Under the pieces are notes generated by a model. The model was not told where the DNA came from and made no database searches. It saw only the letters and a list, made by a program, of their open reading frames with translations. A DNA stretch of 64,000 nucleotides, taken from the NCBI RefSeq assembly GCF_024679095.1, contig NW_026111673.1, positions 87,501 through 151,500 on the forward strand, given 5' to 3'. The translations under genes were made by a program, and so were the position numbers. The stretch is from Eriocheir sinensis (taxonomy: Eukaryota > Arthropoda > Malacostraca > Decapoda > Varunidae). Shown here one piece after another: positions 30,508-43,254 of the stretch (positions within the stretch are counted from its first letter, which is position 1; the number at the start of each line of letters is the position of its first letter).

Positions 30508-33500
30508 GCTGGAGTAGGTAGGAAGACACCTACCGAACGGGCGCAAGCCACTCCCGGTGAGGTATATATGGGAGGTGAGAAGGGGCTGAAGCCCTCCAAA
30601 GACCCTTCCCATGTCCTCACTAACCGTTTCCCTATTGTCTCACCAGCACCGGAGAGTAGTTCAGCATGCTCTCTAAAGACAGATCCTCTCTTTATCCACA
30701 CCACACTACATTCTCACAACATATACACCTTTTCCCAAAATTAAAATTTCAAAATGGCGCACATACACAAGCCTCAGGTCCCCGCCTGGGGGACCACAAA
30801 TTCCCCAGGAGGACTCCCTTCTGGCTGCCGACCCGAGAGGTGTCTTGATAACTCCTCGAACCTCTTTCTTCTCAATTTCTGCAACATTCGCGGTCTTCGC
30901 TCTAATTTTCATTCTGTGGAACATCATCTCTCCTCCTCTAAACCTCACCTTCTCATCCTTACCGAAACACAGGTTTCTGAGGCTACTGACAGCAATCTCT
31001 ACTCTGTTCCCTCCTACTATCTCTATCCTAAATTTCAATCCAAAGCTGGATGTTGCGCCTACGTGCGCAACGACATCACTTGCTCTCGTGCCCACGAACT
31101 TGACTCTTCTGAATTTTCCACCATCTGGTTAAGACTTCACTGTCATTCTATTACTAAATACATCTGTGCTGTTTATCTCTCACCTAACTCTACCAACTAT
31201 GTAAAATTCTTTGACTATTTGAATTCTAAAGTGGAGCACATCTTGACCCACTCTCCCTTCGCTGAAATCTCCATCCTAGGAGATTTCAATGTTCACCACC
31301 AGCTTTGGCTTTCATCCTCTTTCACTGACCATCCTGGTGAACAAGCCTACAACTTTGCTATCCTCAACGACCTAGAGCAGTTGGTCCAGCACCCTACACG
31401 TATTCCTGACCGTCTTGGAGATCGGCCCAACATTCTAGACCTCTTCCTTACCTCAAACCCTTCTGCTTATTCTGTCAAACTGTTCTCTCCGTTGGGCTCC
31501 TCCGATCACAATCTTATTTCTGCATCCTGTCCTATCGCTCCTGTACACCCTCTGGACCCACCGAAGAGGCGATGCTTCTGGCATTTTGCTTCAGCTCGGT
31601 GGGACGACCTGAGGATGTACTTTTCCGATTTACCGTGGAATGATTATTGCTTCCAGGATAGAGACCACTCTGTGTGTGCTCAGCGCATCACAGAGGTGAT
31701 TGTCTCTGGAATGGAGGCATACATTCCTCGTTCTTTCTCTACTCCTCACGCTAAAAAGCCTTGGTTTAATCACGCTTGTTCTCGTGCTGTCAATGATAGA
31801 GAGGTAGCTCACAAAAGATACCAGAGCCTTCAAACTAATGCTAATTATGAACTTTACATTTCTGCCCGAAATCGTGCCAAATCTATTCTCCGACTAACCA
31901 AAAATTCTTTCATTAATATAAAATGTCAAAACCTTGCTTTCTCTAACTCTTCCCGTGACTTCTGGCATCTAGCCAAAAACATCTCCTCCAACTTCACTTC
32001 TTCATCTTTCCCTCCACTCCTCAGTCCTGACGGCAACACTGCCGTCTCATCTATCTCTAAGGCTGAACTCTTATCTCAAACTTTTTCTAAAAACTCCACT
32101 CTGGACGATTCTGGGCATATTCCTCCTACTCATCCCCCCTCTGACTCCTTTATGCCTGTTATAAAGATTCTTCAAAATGATGTTTTCTATGCCCTCTCTG
32201 GCCTCAATCCTCAGAAGGCTTATGGACCTGATGGAGTGCCTCCTATTGTCCTTAAAAACTGTGCCTCCGTGCTGTCACCCTGCCTGGTCAAACTCTTTCG
32301 CCTCTGCCTGTCAACATCTACCTTTCCTTCTTGCTGGAAGTATGCCTTCATACAGCCTGTACCGTAGATGGGTGACCGCTCCAATCCCTCAAACTACCGT
32401 TCTATTGCTTTACTTTCTTGTCTATCTAAAGCTTTTGAATCAATCCTTAACCGGAAGATTCAAAAGCACCTTTCCACTTCTGACCTATCTGATCGCCAGT
32501 ATGGGTTCCGCAAGGGGCGTTCTACTGGTGATCTCCTATCTTAACTGACTCTTGGTCATCCTCTCTTAGCCGTTTCGGTGAAACTTTTGCTATTGCGCTG
32601 GACATATCAAAAGCTTTTGATAGGGTCTGGCACAAATCTTTGCTTTCTAAACTACCCTCCTACGGTTTCTATCCTTCTCTCTGTACCTTTATCTCCAGTT
32701 TCCTTTCTGACCGTTCTATTTCTGCCGTGGTAGACGGTCACTGTTCTTCCCCTAAATCTATTAACAGTGGTGTCCCACAGGGTTCTGTCCTATCTCCCAC
32801 TCTTTTTCTGTTGTTCATTGATGATCTTCTTTCCAAAACGAACTGTCCTATCCATTCCTACGCCGATGATTCCACTCTGCATTATTCAACTTCTTATAAT
32901 AGAAGACCCACCCTTCAGGAACTTAACGACTCAAGGCTGGAGGCTGCAGAACGCTTAGCCTCATACCTTACTATTATTTCCGATTGGGGCAAGAAGAACC
33001 TGGTGTCCTTCAACGCCTCAAAAACACAGTTTCTCCACCTATCCACTCGACACAATCTTCCAAACAACTACCCCCTATTCTTTGACAACACCCAGCTATC
33101 ACCTTCCTCAACACTAAACATCCTCGGTCTATCCTTAACTCAAAATCTCAACTGGAAACTTCATATCTTATCTCTTACTAAATCAGCTTCCTCGAGGCTG
33201 GGCGTTCTGTACCGTCTCCGCCAGTTCTTCTCTCCTGCACAGTTGCTGTCTATATACAGGGGCCTTGTCCGCCCTCGTATGGAGTATGCATCTCATGTGT
33301 GGGGGGGCTCCACTCACACATCTCTTCTGGACAGAGTGGAGGCAAAGGCTCTTCGTCTCATCAGCTCTCCTCCTCATACTGATAGTCTTCTACCTCTTAA
33401 ATTCCGCCGCAATGTTGCCTCTCTTTCTATCTTCTATCGATATTTCCACGCTGACTGCTCTTCTGAACTTGCTAACTGCATGCCTCCCCCCCTCCCGCGG

Positions 33501-33822
33501 CCCCGCTGCACTCGACTTTCTACTCATGCTCATCCCTATACTGTCCAAACCCCTTATGCAAGAGTTAACCAGCATCTTCACTCTTTTATCCCTCACGCTG
33601 GTAAACTCTGGAACAATCTTCCTTCATCTGTATTTCCTCCTGCCTACGACTTGAACTCTTTCAAGAGGAGGGTATCAGGACACCTCTCCTCCCGAAACTG
33701 ACCTATCTTTCGGCCACCTCTTTGGATTCTTTTTAGGAGCAGCTAGTAGCGGGCTTTTTTTTATTAATGTTTACTTTTTTGTGCCCTTGAGCTGTCTCCT
33801 TTGCTGTAAGAAAAAAAAAAAA
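30508..33822 (+). pseudogene. LINE family C, apparently near full-length, broken ORF
   Basis: A 5' UTR of about 245 bases precedes a frame starting at ATG 30754. The endonuclease has Asn41/44 (NFCNIRGL), Glu71 (TETQVS), GDFNVHH (176-182) and GSSDH (248-252). RT blocks follow: [12 protein letters not shown], a SNPSNYR-like NYRS block, YGFRKGRSTGDLL, DISKAFDRVWH, GVPQGSVLSPTLF and SYADD (32857-32871). The thumb ends at TGA 33699-33701, then about 110 bases of 3' UTR and poly-A. A TAG at 32366-32368 and a small deletion near 32535 break the frame. No ORF1 is present. The poly-A tail and motifs suggest the Jockey/CR1 side of LINEs. It sits in the 20-bp minisatellite. Confidence 0.85.
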
Positions 33823-34945
33823 AAAACATCATTCCTTGAGAGTAAACATCATTTTTTCGAGAATAAACATCATTCCTTGAGAGTAAGCATCATTCCTCGA
33901 GAGTAAGCATCTTTCCTTGAGAGTAAACATCCTTCCTGAGAAGTAAACATCATTCCTTGAGAGTAAACATCATTCCTTGAGTAAACATTTTTCCTTGAGA
34001 GTTAACATCATTCTTTGATAGTAAACATTTTTTTCTTTGCGAGTAAACATCATTCCATAGGTGCAAACATTTTTCCTTGAGAATAAACAGCATTCCTTGA
34101 AAGTAAACATCTTTCCTTGAGAGTAAACATCTTTCCTTGAGAGTAAACATCATTCCTTGAGAGTAAACATCATTCCTTGAGAGTAAACATCATTCTTTGA
34201 GAGCAAACTTTTTTTCTTGAGAGTAAACGTCCTTCCTGAGAGTAAACATCATTCCTTGAGAATAAACATCATTCCTTGAAAGTAAACGTCATTCCTTGAG
34301 AGTAAACATCATTCCTTGAGAGTAAACATCATTCCTTGAGAGTAAACATCATTCCTTGAAAGTAAACGTCATTCCTTGAGTAAACATCATTCCTTGAGAG
34401 TAAACATCATTCCTTGAGAGTAAACATCATTCATTGAGAGTAAACATCATTCCTTGAGTAAACATCATTCCTTGAGAGCAAACATCATTCATTGAGAGTA
34501 AACATCATTCACTGAGCAAACATTTTCCTTGAGAGTAAACGTCCTTCCTTGAGAGTAAACATCATTCCCTGAGAGTAAACATTATTCCTCGAGTATTCAT
34601 CCTTACTTAAGAGTAAACATCATTCCTCGAGAGTAAACATCATTCCTTGAGAGTAAACAGCATTCCTTGAGAGTAAACATCCTCCCTTGAGGGTGAACAT
34701 CATTCCTTGAGAGTAAACATCATTCCTTGAGAGCAAATATCATTCATTCAAAGCAAACATCATTCATTGAGATCATACATCGTTCCTTGAGAGCAAACAT
34801 CATTCCTTGAGAGCAAACATCGTTCCTTGAGAGCAAGCATCATTCCTTGAAAGCAAACATCACTCCTTGAGAGTAAACAATTTATTGATAGAAAACATCA
34901 TTCCCTTGAGAGTAATCATTCCTGAGAGTAAATATCATTCCTTGT
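33823..34945. repeat. 20-bp minisatellite, second block
   Basis: About 55 units, more variable than the first block, including shortened ttccttgagtaaacatcat units. It runs almost to the stop codon of the peptidase gene (34968). Confidence 0.96.
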
Positions 34946-34967
34946 TGTCATGAGAAAGCGAAGGTTT

Positions 34968-37151
34968 TTAGCCAAGTGTTCCCTTTGGGTCGCTGGGGAA
35001 GGGCGTCACAGTGCCGCGCTCCAGACACGATAGCAGGTGGCTCGCCATGCGGGCCCGCACGTAGCGCAGGCGGCACGGGTCTTGGCCGTGGGCGATGCTG
35101 AAGGCGAAGGCCAAGGCGAAGAGGCCGCAGCTATAGCAGTCCCGCTGGCGCTGCACGGGCCGCACGACGACCCCTGGCGGCGGGGTGTGCAGCTCCTGCA
35201 GCTGCCGCACCAGGGCGGCTGTGGAGGGCGAGAGCGTATCGTAGAGAGAGTCATATACCGCCAGCTGGCCGGGGCGCCCAGCTCCATACGAGGACAATAG
35301 TAGCCAGTGGCTGCCCCCCGCGCGGCCGTAGTCCGCCATGGAGGCGAGGCTCATCGGCGTGGACCGGTTCACCACCTGCAAGAAGAGCGCCGCGTTGCCA
35401 GGCTGGAGGGGCGGCAGGGTGAAGGCTGCCCCGCAGGCGTACAGGCCGCCAGTGTTCGGGAACTGGCGCTGCAGCAGCTCCTGGGCCAGGTCCATGACGT
35501 CATCAGACAGCCAGCGCCTGCCCAGGATGTCCCGCCGGTCGGGGCTGCGCAGGCGCGGCAGCGGCAGCGGCGTTACCTGTTGGGCTGCTTTAGGCCCTCC
35601 GTCAGGAGTTTCGAGGGGCGCGCCTTTGGGGGCTTCCATAGCGTCCTTGTCAGTAGTCTTTTTTGGCGCGTCTGTAGGTGGTCGAGCCTCCCCCTGCTCT
35701 GGAAGAGCCTCCTGCTGAGGAGCAGCCTCCTCTTGCTGAGGAACAGCCTCCTCTTGCTGAGGAACAGCCTCCTCTTGCTGAGGAACAGCCTCCTCTTGCT
35801 GAGGAACAGCCTCCTCTTGCTGAGGAACAGCCTCCTCTTGCTGAGGAACATCCTCCTCTTGCTGAGGAGCAGCCTCCTCTTGCTGAGGAACAGCCTCCTC
35901 TTGCTGAGGGACAGCCTCCTCTTGCTGAGGAACAGTCTCCTCTTGCTGAGGAACAGCCTCCTCTTGCTGAGGAACAGTCTCCTCTTGCTGAGGAACAGCC
36001 TCCTCTTGCTGAGGAACAGTCTCCTCTTGCTGAGGAACAGCCTCCTCTTGCTGAGGAACAGCCTCCTCTTGCTGAGGAACAGTCTCCTCTTGCTGAGGAA
36101 CAGCCTCCTCTTGCTGAGGAACAGCCTCCTCTTGCTGAAAAACAGCCTCCTCTTGCTGAGGAACAGCCTCCTCTTGCTGAGGAACAGCCTCCTCTTGCTG
36201 AGGAACAGTCTCCTCTTGCTGAGGAACAGTCTCCTCTTGCTGAGGAACAGCCTCCTCTTGCTGAGGAACAGCCTCCTCTTGCTGAGGAACAGCCTCCTCT
36301 TGCTGAGGAACAGCCTCCTCTTGCTGAGGAAGAGCCTCCTCTTGCTGAGGAACAGCCTCCTCTTGCTGAGGAACAGCCTCCTCTTGCTGAGGGACAGCCT
36401 CATCCTGCTCAGCAAGAGCCTCCAAGCCGGCAGGCTCCTGCGCGGTGTGGAATTTATGTTTCTCCTGTTGGAGGATAGCTTCCTCCTGTTGTGAAGGGAG
36501 GACACCCTCATCCTCCTTCTGAGCAGAGTTCTCTTCTTTTTCCGCCACCTGGGGCACCTCGGCCAGGCCCTGGCCGGCACACTCGCTGGCCTCTTCTGCT
36601 CCATCACTTTGTTTAGCCGCGGCGTCTTCGTTGCTCGGCGCCTCGCCCACCCAAACCGGGAACAACACGGCGTCCTTTCGGTGTTCGCTGGGCTGATGGT
36701 TGCGCCGCACGTGTTTGTGCCGCGCCCAGGTCCAGCCAAGCAGGCTGACCGTGAGAGTAAAGCATGCCACGGCCAGCAGCAGCACAGTGGCCCTGAAGGC
36801 CAAGGGCTCCTCCTGGGCCAGCATGACTTGCTTCTCCATGCAGGTCAGACTCTCCTCTGTGTGCAGCATCAGCTGCAGCAGCTGTTTCCACCCACCGCCG
36901 CTGGGGAGGCCGCACTCCATGAGGGGGTCCCGTGGAGCGGCGAGCCACCCGGCGGCGGCGAGGTGCTCCCGTGCCTTGCCCAAGAGTGTGTTGTGGGGAC
37001 CGGAGTCCTGCCATTCCTGCACCGCCTTCGCCAGCGTGCGGGCGAACGCCACCGCGTACCAGAAGTCTGGCAGCATGAGCAGCGTGCACACCCCCACCAC
37101 CAGCGCCCCGAGAGTGTGTCCAATGATTTCCTTGTGTGCAGTAGCTTCCAT
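34968..37151 (-). CDS. Two-pass membrane protein with heptapeptide repeats and C48/Ulp1-like cysteine peptidase domain
   Basis: An intact 727-codon frame starts at ATG 37149-37151. Residues 11-37 and 121-141 are hydrophobic and look like membrane segments, with basic residues (RHKHVRR) after the second. Residues 252-482 are about 33 near-perfect copies of AVPQQEE. Residues 545-727 resemble the C48 (Ulp1/SENP/adenain-like) fold: RRWLSDDVMDLAQELL, SHWLLLSSYG with His615, AVYDSLYD with Asp634, then PVQRQRDCYSCGLFAL with Gln669 and Cys675. All four expected catalytic positions are present, though the residue before Cys is Ser instead of the usual Asp. Such domains cleave SUMO/ubiquitin-like or viral polyproteins, and relatives occur in several transposon types. 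The substrate here is unknown. GC content is well above the flanks, and no intron or terminal repeats were found. Confidence 0.75.
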   Translation of the reverse strand: MEATAHKEIIGHTLGALVVGVCTLLMLPDFWYAVAFARTLAKAVQEWQDSGPHNTLLGKAREHLAAAGWLAAPRDPLMECGLPSGGGWKQLLQLMLHTEESLTCMEKQVMLAQEEPLAFRATVLLLAVACFTLTVSLLGWTWARHKHVRRNHQPSEHRKDAVLFPVWVGEAPSNEDAAAKQSDGAEEASECAGQGLAEVPQVAEKEENSAQKEDEGVLPSQQEEAILQQEKHKFHTAQEPAGLEALAEQDEAVPQQEEAVPQQEEAVPQQEEALPQQEEAVPQQEEAVPQQEEAVPQQEEAVPQQEETVPQQEETVPQQEEAVPQQEEAVPQQEEAVFQQEEAVPQQEEAVPQQEETVPQQEEAVPQQEEAVPQQEETVPQQEEAVPQQEETVPQQEEAVPQQEETVPQQEEAVPQQEEAVPQQEEAAPQQEEDVPQQEEAVPQQEEAVPQQEEAVPQQEEAVPQQEEAVPQQEEAAPQQEALPEQGEARPPTDAPKKTTDKDAMEAPKGAPLETPDGGPKAAQQVTPLPLPRLRSPDRRDILGRRWLSDDVMDLAQELLQRQFPNTGGLYACGAAFTLPPLQPGNAALFLQVVNRSTPMSLASMADYGRAGGSHWLLLSSYGAGRPGQLAVYDSLYDTLSPSTAALVRQLQELHTPPPGVVVRPVQRQRDCYSCGLFALAFAFSIAHGQDPCRLRYVRARMASHLLSCLERGTVTPFPSDPKGTLG
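35700..36410 (-). repeat. 21-bp coding tandem repeat (AVPQQEE)
   Basis: About 33 copies of cctcctcttgctgaggaacag (plus strand). Most changes are single bases (A to T, P to F, A to D), so the array is homogenised. A proline every seventh residue argues against a plain coiled coil. The repeat has no stops in other frames, which produces long spurious frames on both strands. Confidence 0.97.
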
Positions 37152-37159
37152 TGTGTTGT

Positions 37160-37620
37160 GAATTACTAATAAAGCTCAGAGAGGCAAAAACCGTGCGAGA
37201 AGGTGAAGTGACGAAGACAGATGGTGGTCCACGGGTGGGGAATGACACCTCTGCGGAAGACTGTGTTCCGTCCAATTATTGATCTATGCGTGTATGTATG
37301 GATGGATGTACTACGTATGGATGTGCGCATTACCGTAAGTGCGGCTTTAAGAGGCAGCTTTGTGCTCCTCTTTTCAAGTTAAGTATATGATTTCCTCCTC
37401 TTGATTTGCAGCCTTAGTAATGGGGCGGGGCGGGAGGAGGAGGAAGAGGACGAAGGGGAGGATGATGAACAGGGTAATTGGGAGAGGAAAAAGTGGGGAG
37501 GGAAGAAGAATGATAAACAGGAGGAAAATGACAGGCAATGGAAAAGTCTTTATTATATGTTTAGAGTCACGAGATGATGAAACAAATAAATAAAAAAGGA
37601 TGTTTAGAATTCATACTTAT
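37160..37620. other. Upstream flank of the peptidase gene
   Basis: It contains an AT-rich ctttattag-like segment shortly upstream of the start (37165-37180, minus sense). Purine-rich DNA follows at 37430-37540. No further gene is seen. Confidence 0.5.
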
Positions 37621-37625
37621 ACGTA

Positions 37626-37626
<1 letters not shown>

Positions 37627-37665
<39 letters not shown>

Positions 37666-37702
37666 CTACTACTCTTACTACTACTACTACTATTACTACT
37701 AT

Positions 37703-37753
<51 letters not shown>

Positions 37754-37861
37754 CACCACCCTAAGGTACTGTGCGAAATATAATAGAGTTAATAGTCATT
37801 AATGATTACAACAAGAATATCTCCAGCAACAACAACAGCGACAACAACACCAACAACAGCG

Positions 37862-37917
<56 letters not shown>

Positions 37918-38020
37918 AATAATAAAAATAATAGTAATGACAACAATAACAATATTAATAACAATAATGATAATAGTTTGAAAGATACGAACAACATCAC
38001 TACGTTTAATCATAAAAGAT
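37627..38020. repeat. (CTA)n/(CCA)n and (CAA)n trinucleotide tracts
   Basis: CTA units at 37627-37740 with a few TTA changes, CCA units to 37760, then CAA-rich units at 37825-37990. Confidence 0.97.
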
Positions 38021-38059
38021 AAAAAAAAGATCAGACAAAAATGTACATCAGCATTACAG

Positions 38060-38580
38060 CAGAGGCGGAAGGAAGTGTGAGGAGGGAGGGGAAAAAGAAT
38101 GTTGGAGAACAGGATGGAGGAGGAGGGGGGTAAGGGAGGAAGGGAGAGAGAGGTATATAGTGATTGTTTTCTCCTTCCTCCGCGGGCAATGCGGAGAAGG
38201 AGGAGGAGGAGGAGGACGATGAAGAGTCCGGTTCTAAGAAGGAATGAAGGGAGGAAAAAATGAATGAATGAATGAAGAAAGGGAGGAAGGTAGATAGGAA
38301 GAAAGGAGTCTAGGTAGGCAGGTATGAAGGAAGGAAGGCAGAAAAGAATAGATGAGAAGGTTAGGAAAGAAGGAAGGAAGGAGGGAAGTGAGGAAGGAAG
38401 AAAGAAAGAAAGAGAGGCAGATAACGGATAGGAAAGAAGGAAGGAATGAAGGTAGATAGTTATGGAAGAAGAAGGGAAGTGAGGACGGGGGGAATGAAGG
38501 AAGAGAGGAGGGACGGAATGAATGACATGATGAGTGAAAGAAGGAAGGAAGGAATGAAGGGACGTGAGCCCTGATTTGAG
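38060..38580. repeat. Polypurine tract, GGAA/GGAG-rich
   Basis: About 500 bases of mostly A and G on the plus strand, in imperfect gaaggaagg and gaatgaatg units. No gene is present. Confidence 0.9.
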
Positions 38581-38589
38581 CTACCGGAC

Positions 38590-39184
<595 letters not shown>

Positions 39185-39186
39185 TC

Positions 39187-40466
39187 TAATAGTCACAGTC
39201 ATCAACAAAGCAATAAACCTAGGGCTTCACCCTAACCTGGTCTCCTGGCTGGCTGATTTCCTGCACAAGCGTAAACAGGTGGTGAGATTTCAGGAGTGGC
39301 CTCCCTCCTCTACACCTTACTTGCAGGGTACCTCAGGGTCCAAAATGGGCCCTTTGTGCTTCCTTATCCTAATTAATGACGCCCTGACCCACACCCCACC
39401 GCTGGAAGTACGTGGACGACACCACAGTGGGAGTAACAGTTGACAACAGCAACCCAGATTATTCCCACCTCCAGGAAACACTACACAACCTACACACATG
39501 GACAACACAAAACATGGTCACCATCAACGACACCAAAACTACACTCCTACACATCAACACCTCCTCTGCCCCTGTTGCCCCCCCTGTGGTGTCCATCAAC
39601 GACACTCCCCTCCGGGTAGTTACATCAGCAAAACTACTTGGAGTCACCCTGGACAACAAGCTCACATGGAAGGAGCACGTCTCCCAGCTCACCAGATCTG
39701 CCACCTATAAACTGTACCTGCTGAGGAGACTCAAAACGCTGGGGGCCCCTGGTGTGCGCTGGCGAGCGTGTACTCCTCGTTCATCCTCCCCAAACTGACA
39801 TACGCGTCCCCAGCGTGGTCTTCCTCCATCAACATCACGCAGCGCCGCCAGCGAACGCGTCCAGAAGCGAGCCTGCAAAATCATCCTGGGCCCTCACTAC
39901 ACCAGCTACCAGGACGCCCTCGACTCCCTCCATCTCACCAGCCTACAACACCGTCACGAGACCCTACTACACCGGTTCGCAACCAAGCTTCTCAACCAGC
40001 CCAGACACAGACACATCCTCCCACCCGCAGTGAACCGCCCTCAGCACTCAGTGCGACACCACAACATTATTGCCCCGATACGGGCACGGACTGACCGCTA
40101 TAAGAACAGCGCAGTGCCCGTGATGGTCAAATATATCAACAATGCAAATTAAGAGCAGCACAATTTGTATGTTTTGTAAATATTTTTCATTAGGACTTAT
40201 TGTTGTTGTTATTATGATTATTATTATTATTATTATTATGATTACTATTATTATTATCATTATTATTATCGTGATTATTATGATTATTATTATTATCTTT
40301 ACTATGATTATTGCTATTATTGTTATTTCTATTTTCCTTTTTATTTTCGATCATACTACTTTGTTCATTTGTCTCATTCATTTCATTTCATCTTCCATTG
40401 ATGTATATTTTCAGCTCTAGGGCTGCCTGGTACTTCATGAAATAAACCGTTTATTATTATTATTAT

Positions 40467-40470
<4 letters not shown>
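39187..40470 (+). pseudogene. LINE family B, copy 2 (RT C-terminal half), (ATT)n tail
   Basis: Begins inside the RT palm (TVINKAINLGLHPNLVSWLADFL), as in copy 1 near 26670. It continues through KYVDDTTVGVTVDN (about 39405-39446; the Asp pair is present here), LLGVTLDNKLTW and LPKLTYASPAWSSS in shifting frames. The 3' end is aataaaccgtttatt plus ATT units, as in copy 1, then a (CA)n tract. The 5' cut is at a microsatellite. Confidence 0.8.

Positions 40471-40528
<58 letters not shown>
40471..40528. repeat. (CA)n microsatellite
   Basis: About 28 CA units between LINE B copy 2 and the next RT fragment. Confidence 0.98.
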
Positions 40529-40529
<1 letters not shown>

Positions 40530-40530
40530 T

Positions 40531-41395
<865 letters not shown>

Positions 41396-42200
41396 GAATA
41401 CTCCACAGTCAGGGGCAAATCTTGGTGGATGATGCAATTGATTTCATCTTGGTCTTCCTCTTTCACGAGCGATAATCGGTCTTCCCAACACATAGGTTAC
41501 TCCAAAATACTTATACACTGGCTCAACTTCATATGAAATATTGTTTGAGAGAGCAATAAACGCATCACAAAAAGAATGCAAGAGCAGACAGCTTTCTCAA
41601 ACTTAAGGCCACATTGTCATTGGTTTTGTAGGCATCGACTAGACCATTCTTCTGAGTACTGTGATAGATACTTTGACATAAATGGAAAAAAACAGCCAGA
41701 CACTCTGGCTTCTGGAAATTTATGTTGAAGAGCATTGATGCTTGCCACCTCAAAATCTAGTATCATAAAAGTAGGATTTAAGGGGGAAATTCGGTAATTT
41801 GGGTGAAAATTGTCGAAATTTTCAAACTTCGTGTATGGCGTCGTCACTCTTCACCCAACCGGGGTGACTGGTTGCCAGGCGCATAACGCCGCGTAAAGCG
41901 GATTTAAATGGCTGGACATTTAAATGCCTTCGCTGCGGACACGCCCTCTTATCCACTAAGCTTTGTTTTCCTTGTATTTCTTTCGTTTTTTCTGCTTTTT
42001 TCGGAATTTTTCTGATTGATAGCGGTGTACGATACTTTGGGTCTGTCTGGTGAGGAGTGGGAGCAATTGGCGTTCCGCATGGCCTTGGGCTCAGTGCGTG
42101 AAATAAGACGGGAGTGGATGTATGTACTCTCTTCACGTCATTCTCTATCTTCCATGGTGATGACTTTTGTGCGTTTGTTTTGTCGTACCGACTATAGTAA
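41396..42200. other. Spacer with an uncertain tRNA-like segment
   Basis: Mostly AT-rich. At 41840-41960 the minus strand has a tagtggataagagggcgtg block resembling an A-box, and a direct atttaaatg/catttaaat pair, but no clear B-box follows. Confidence 0.4.
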
Positions 42201-42206
42201 GTGACA

Positions 42207-42410
42207 ATGCCACGTACGAGTGCAAAAAGAAAGTCGAAAAGTGAAGCAGGCCGCCAGAATATATTGAAAAGGTGGAAGAAATGTGACGATACGCATCAGC
42301 CACCCTCCCAGGAGGGTGTCAAAGAGTTCACAGCATATACGCCACGGAAAGCAGTAAAGAAGTCAATTTTAGATATATATAGTATATCAAGAGTATGTTA
42401 TATAACCTAA
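42207..42410 (+). CDS. Short basic open frame, doubtful
   Basis: ATG 42207 opens 67 codons beginning MPRTSAKRKSKSEAGR, a basic stretch like a nuclear localisation signal at the start of transposon proteins. It stops at 42410 without a recognisable domain. It might be a first exon or a remnant. Confidence 0.25.
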   Translation: MPRTSAKRKSKSEAGRQNILKRWKKCDDTHQPPSQEGVKEFTAYTPRKAVKKSILDIYSISRVCYIT

Positions 42411-43250
42411 TATGATTATAACACGGGACCAGGAGCCTTGGTTTCTTTAGAGGTCTACCAGGCAAGGGAGAACTCACCTTCCGTAGGGGCTATACAGGTG
42501 ACATAAACGTGATGTAAACATGGCCTGAACTACCTAAACAACCACTACCAACCTTCCAGGAATGGCCGAAGAGTTATATAAGTAAATATTTGGATTTGGT
42601 GCATGTTGGAGTGATTGTTATGGTGTATTGAAGATGTTCACACAAAAATGCGTTTTACTCAAAACTTGTTTTTGGCACACATAATGTTTAATAACTCTGT
42701 CAGTAATTGACCAATTTTAGAATTTTAAAAATTGATATTCATCCATTATGGGCTAGAAAACTTTGAAAAATGAATTTAAAAATTAAGTGAAGAACACAAC
42801 CAAAAGCTCCAACTGCAACCGCTCCAGCCGATAGGTTGGAGAGCAAGCGCACAACTGTTACTTTTTGATTCGGTATTACTTCTAAAGCATTAAAATTGAT
42901 TCAGAAGCACTGAGATGATCGTTTTTTGACATTTTATGCTTCAAATTACTTCTGAAGCATTAAAATTGATTCAGAAACAATGAGTTCATTGTTCTTATCA
43001 TTTTATGTTTCAGAAGAATACTCATAAACAAAATCGGCATCGCCTCACCAGCCACTTCATGAAGCTTGGGATTCACAAACTCGTGAGGCAGCAGTGTGGA
43101 AGTGTTGGCGTTATCTTCCATATTATAAATTATAAATTGGTACAATGTTCGCTTTCTTCCACTCTAAAGGCACTTTACTTGCATTTATAGAGCTTGTTAT
43201 TATGTCATAAATTGGTTCCAATAATTAATTTTAACACTCGTTTAGCACTT
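42411..43250. other. AT-rich spacer with an 80-bp imperfect direct repeat
   Basis: A segment around gcattaaaattgattcagaa occurs twice near 42880-42910 and 42955-42980, about 70 bases apart. No gene is seen. Confidence 0.6.
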
Positions 43251-43254
43251 ACCG

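Noticed and set aside
28995..34945. CRISPR-like reading of the 20-bp repeats
   Set aside because: Contiguous minisatellite units with point variants and no spacers.
35307..36739. Long frames overlapping the peptidase gene (plus 35307-36494 and 35678-36478; minus 35573-36739)
   Set aside because: They are by-products of the stop-free 21-bp repeat. Only the 727-codon frame carries recognisable domains on both sides of the repeat.
41822..42136. A 104-codon minus-strand frame and possible SINE
   Set aside because: No domain and no clear B-box. Kept only as spacer.
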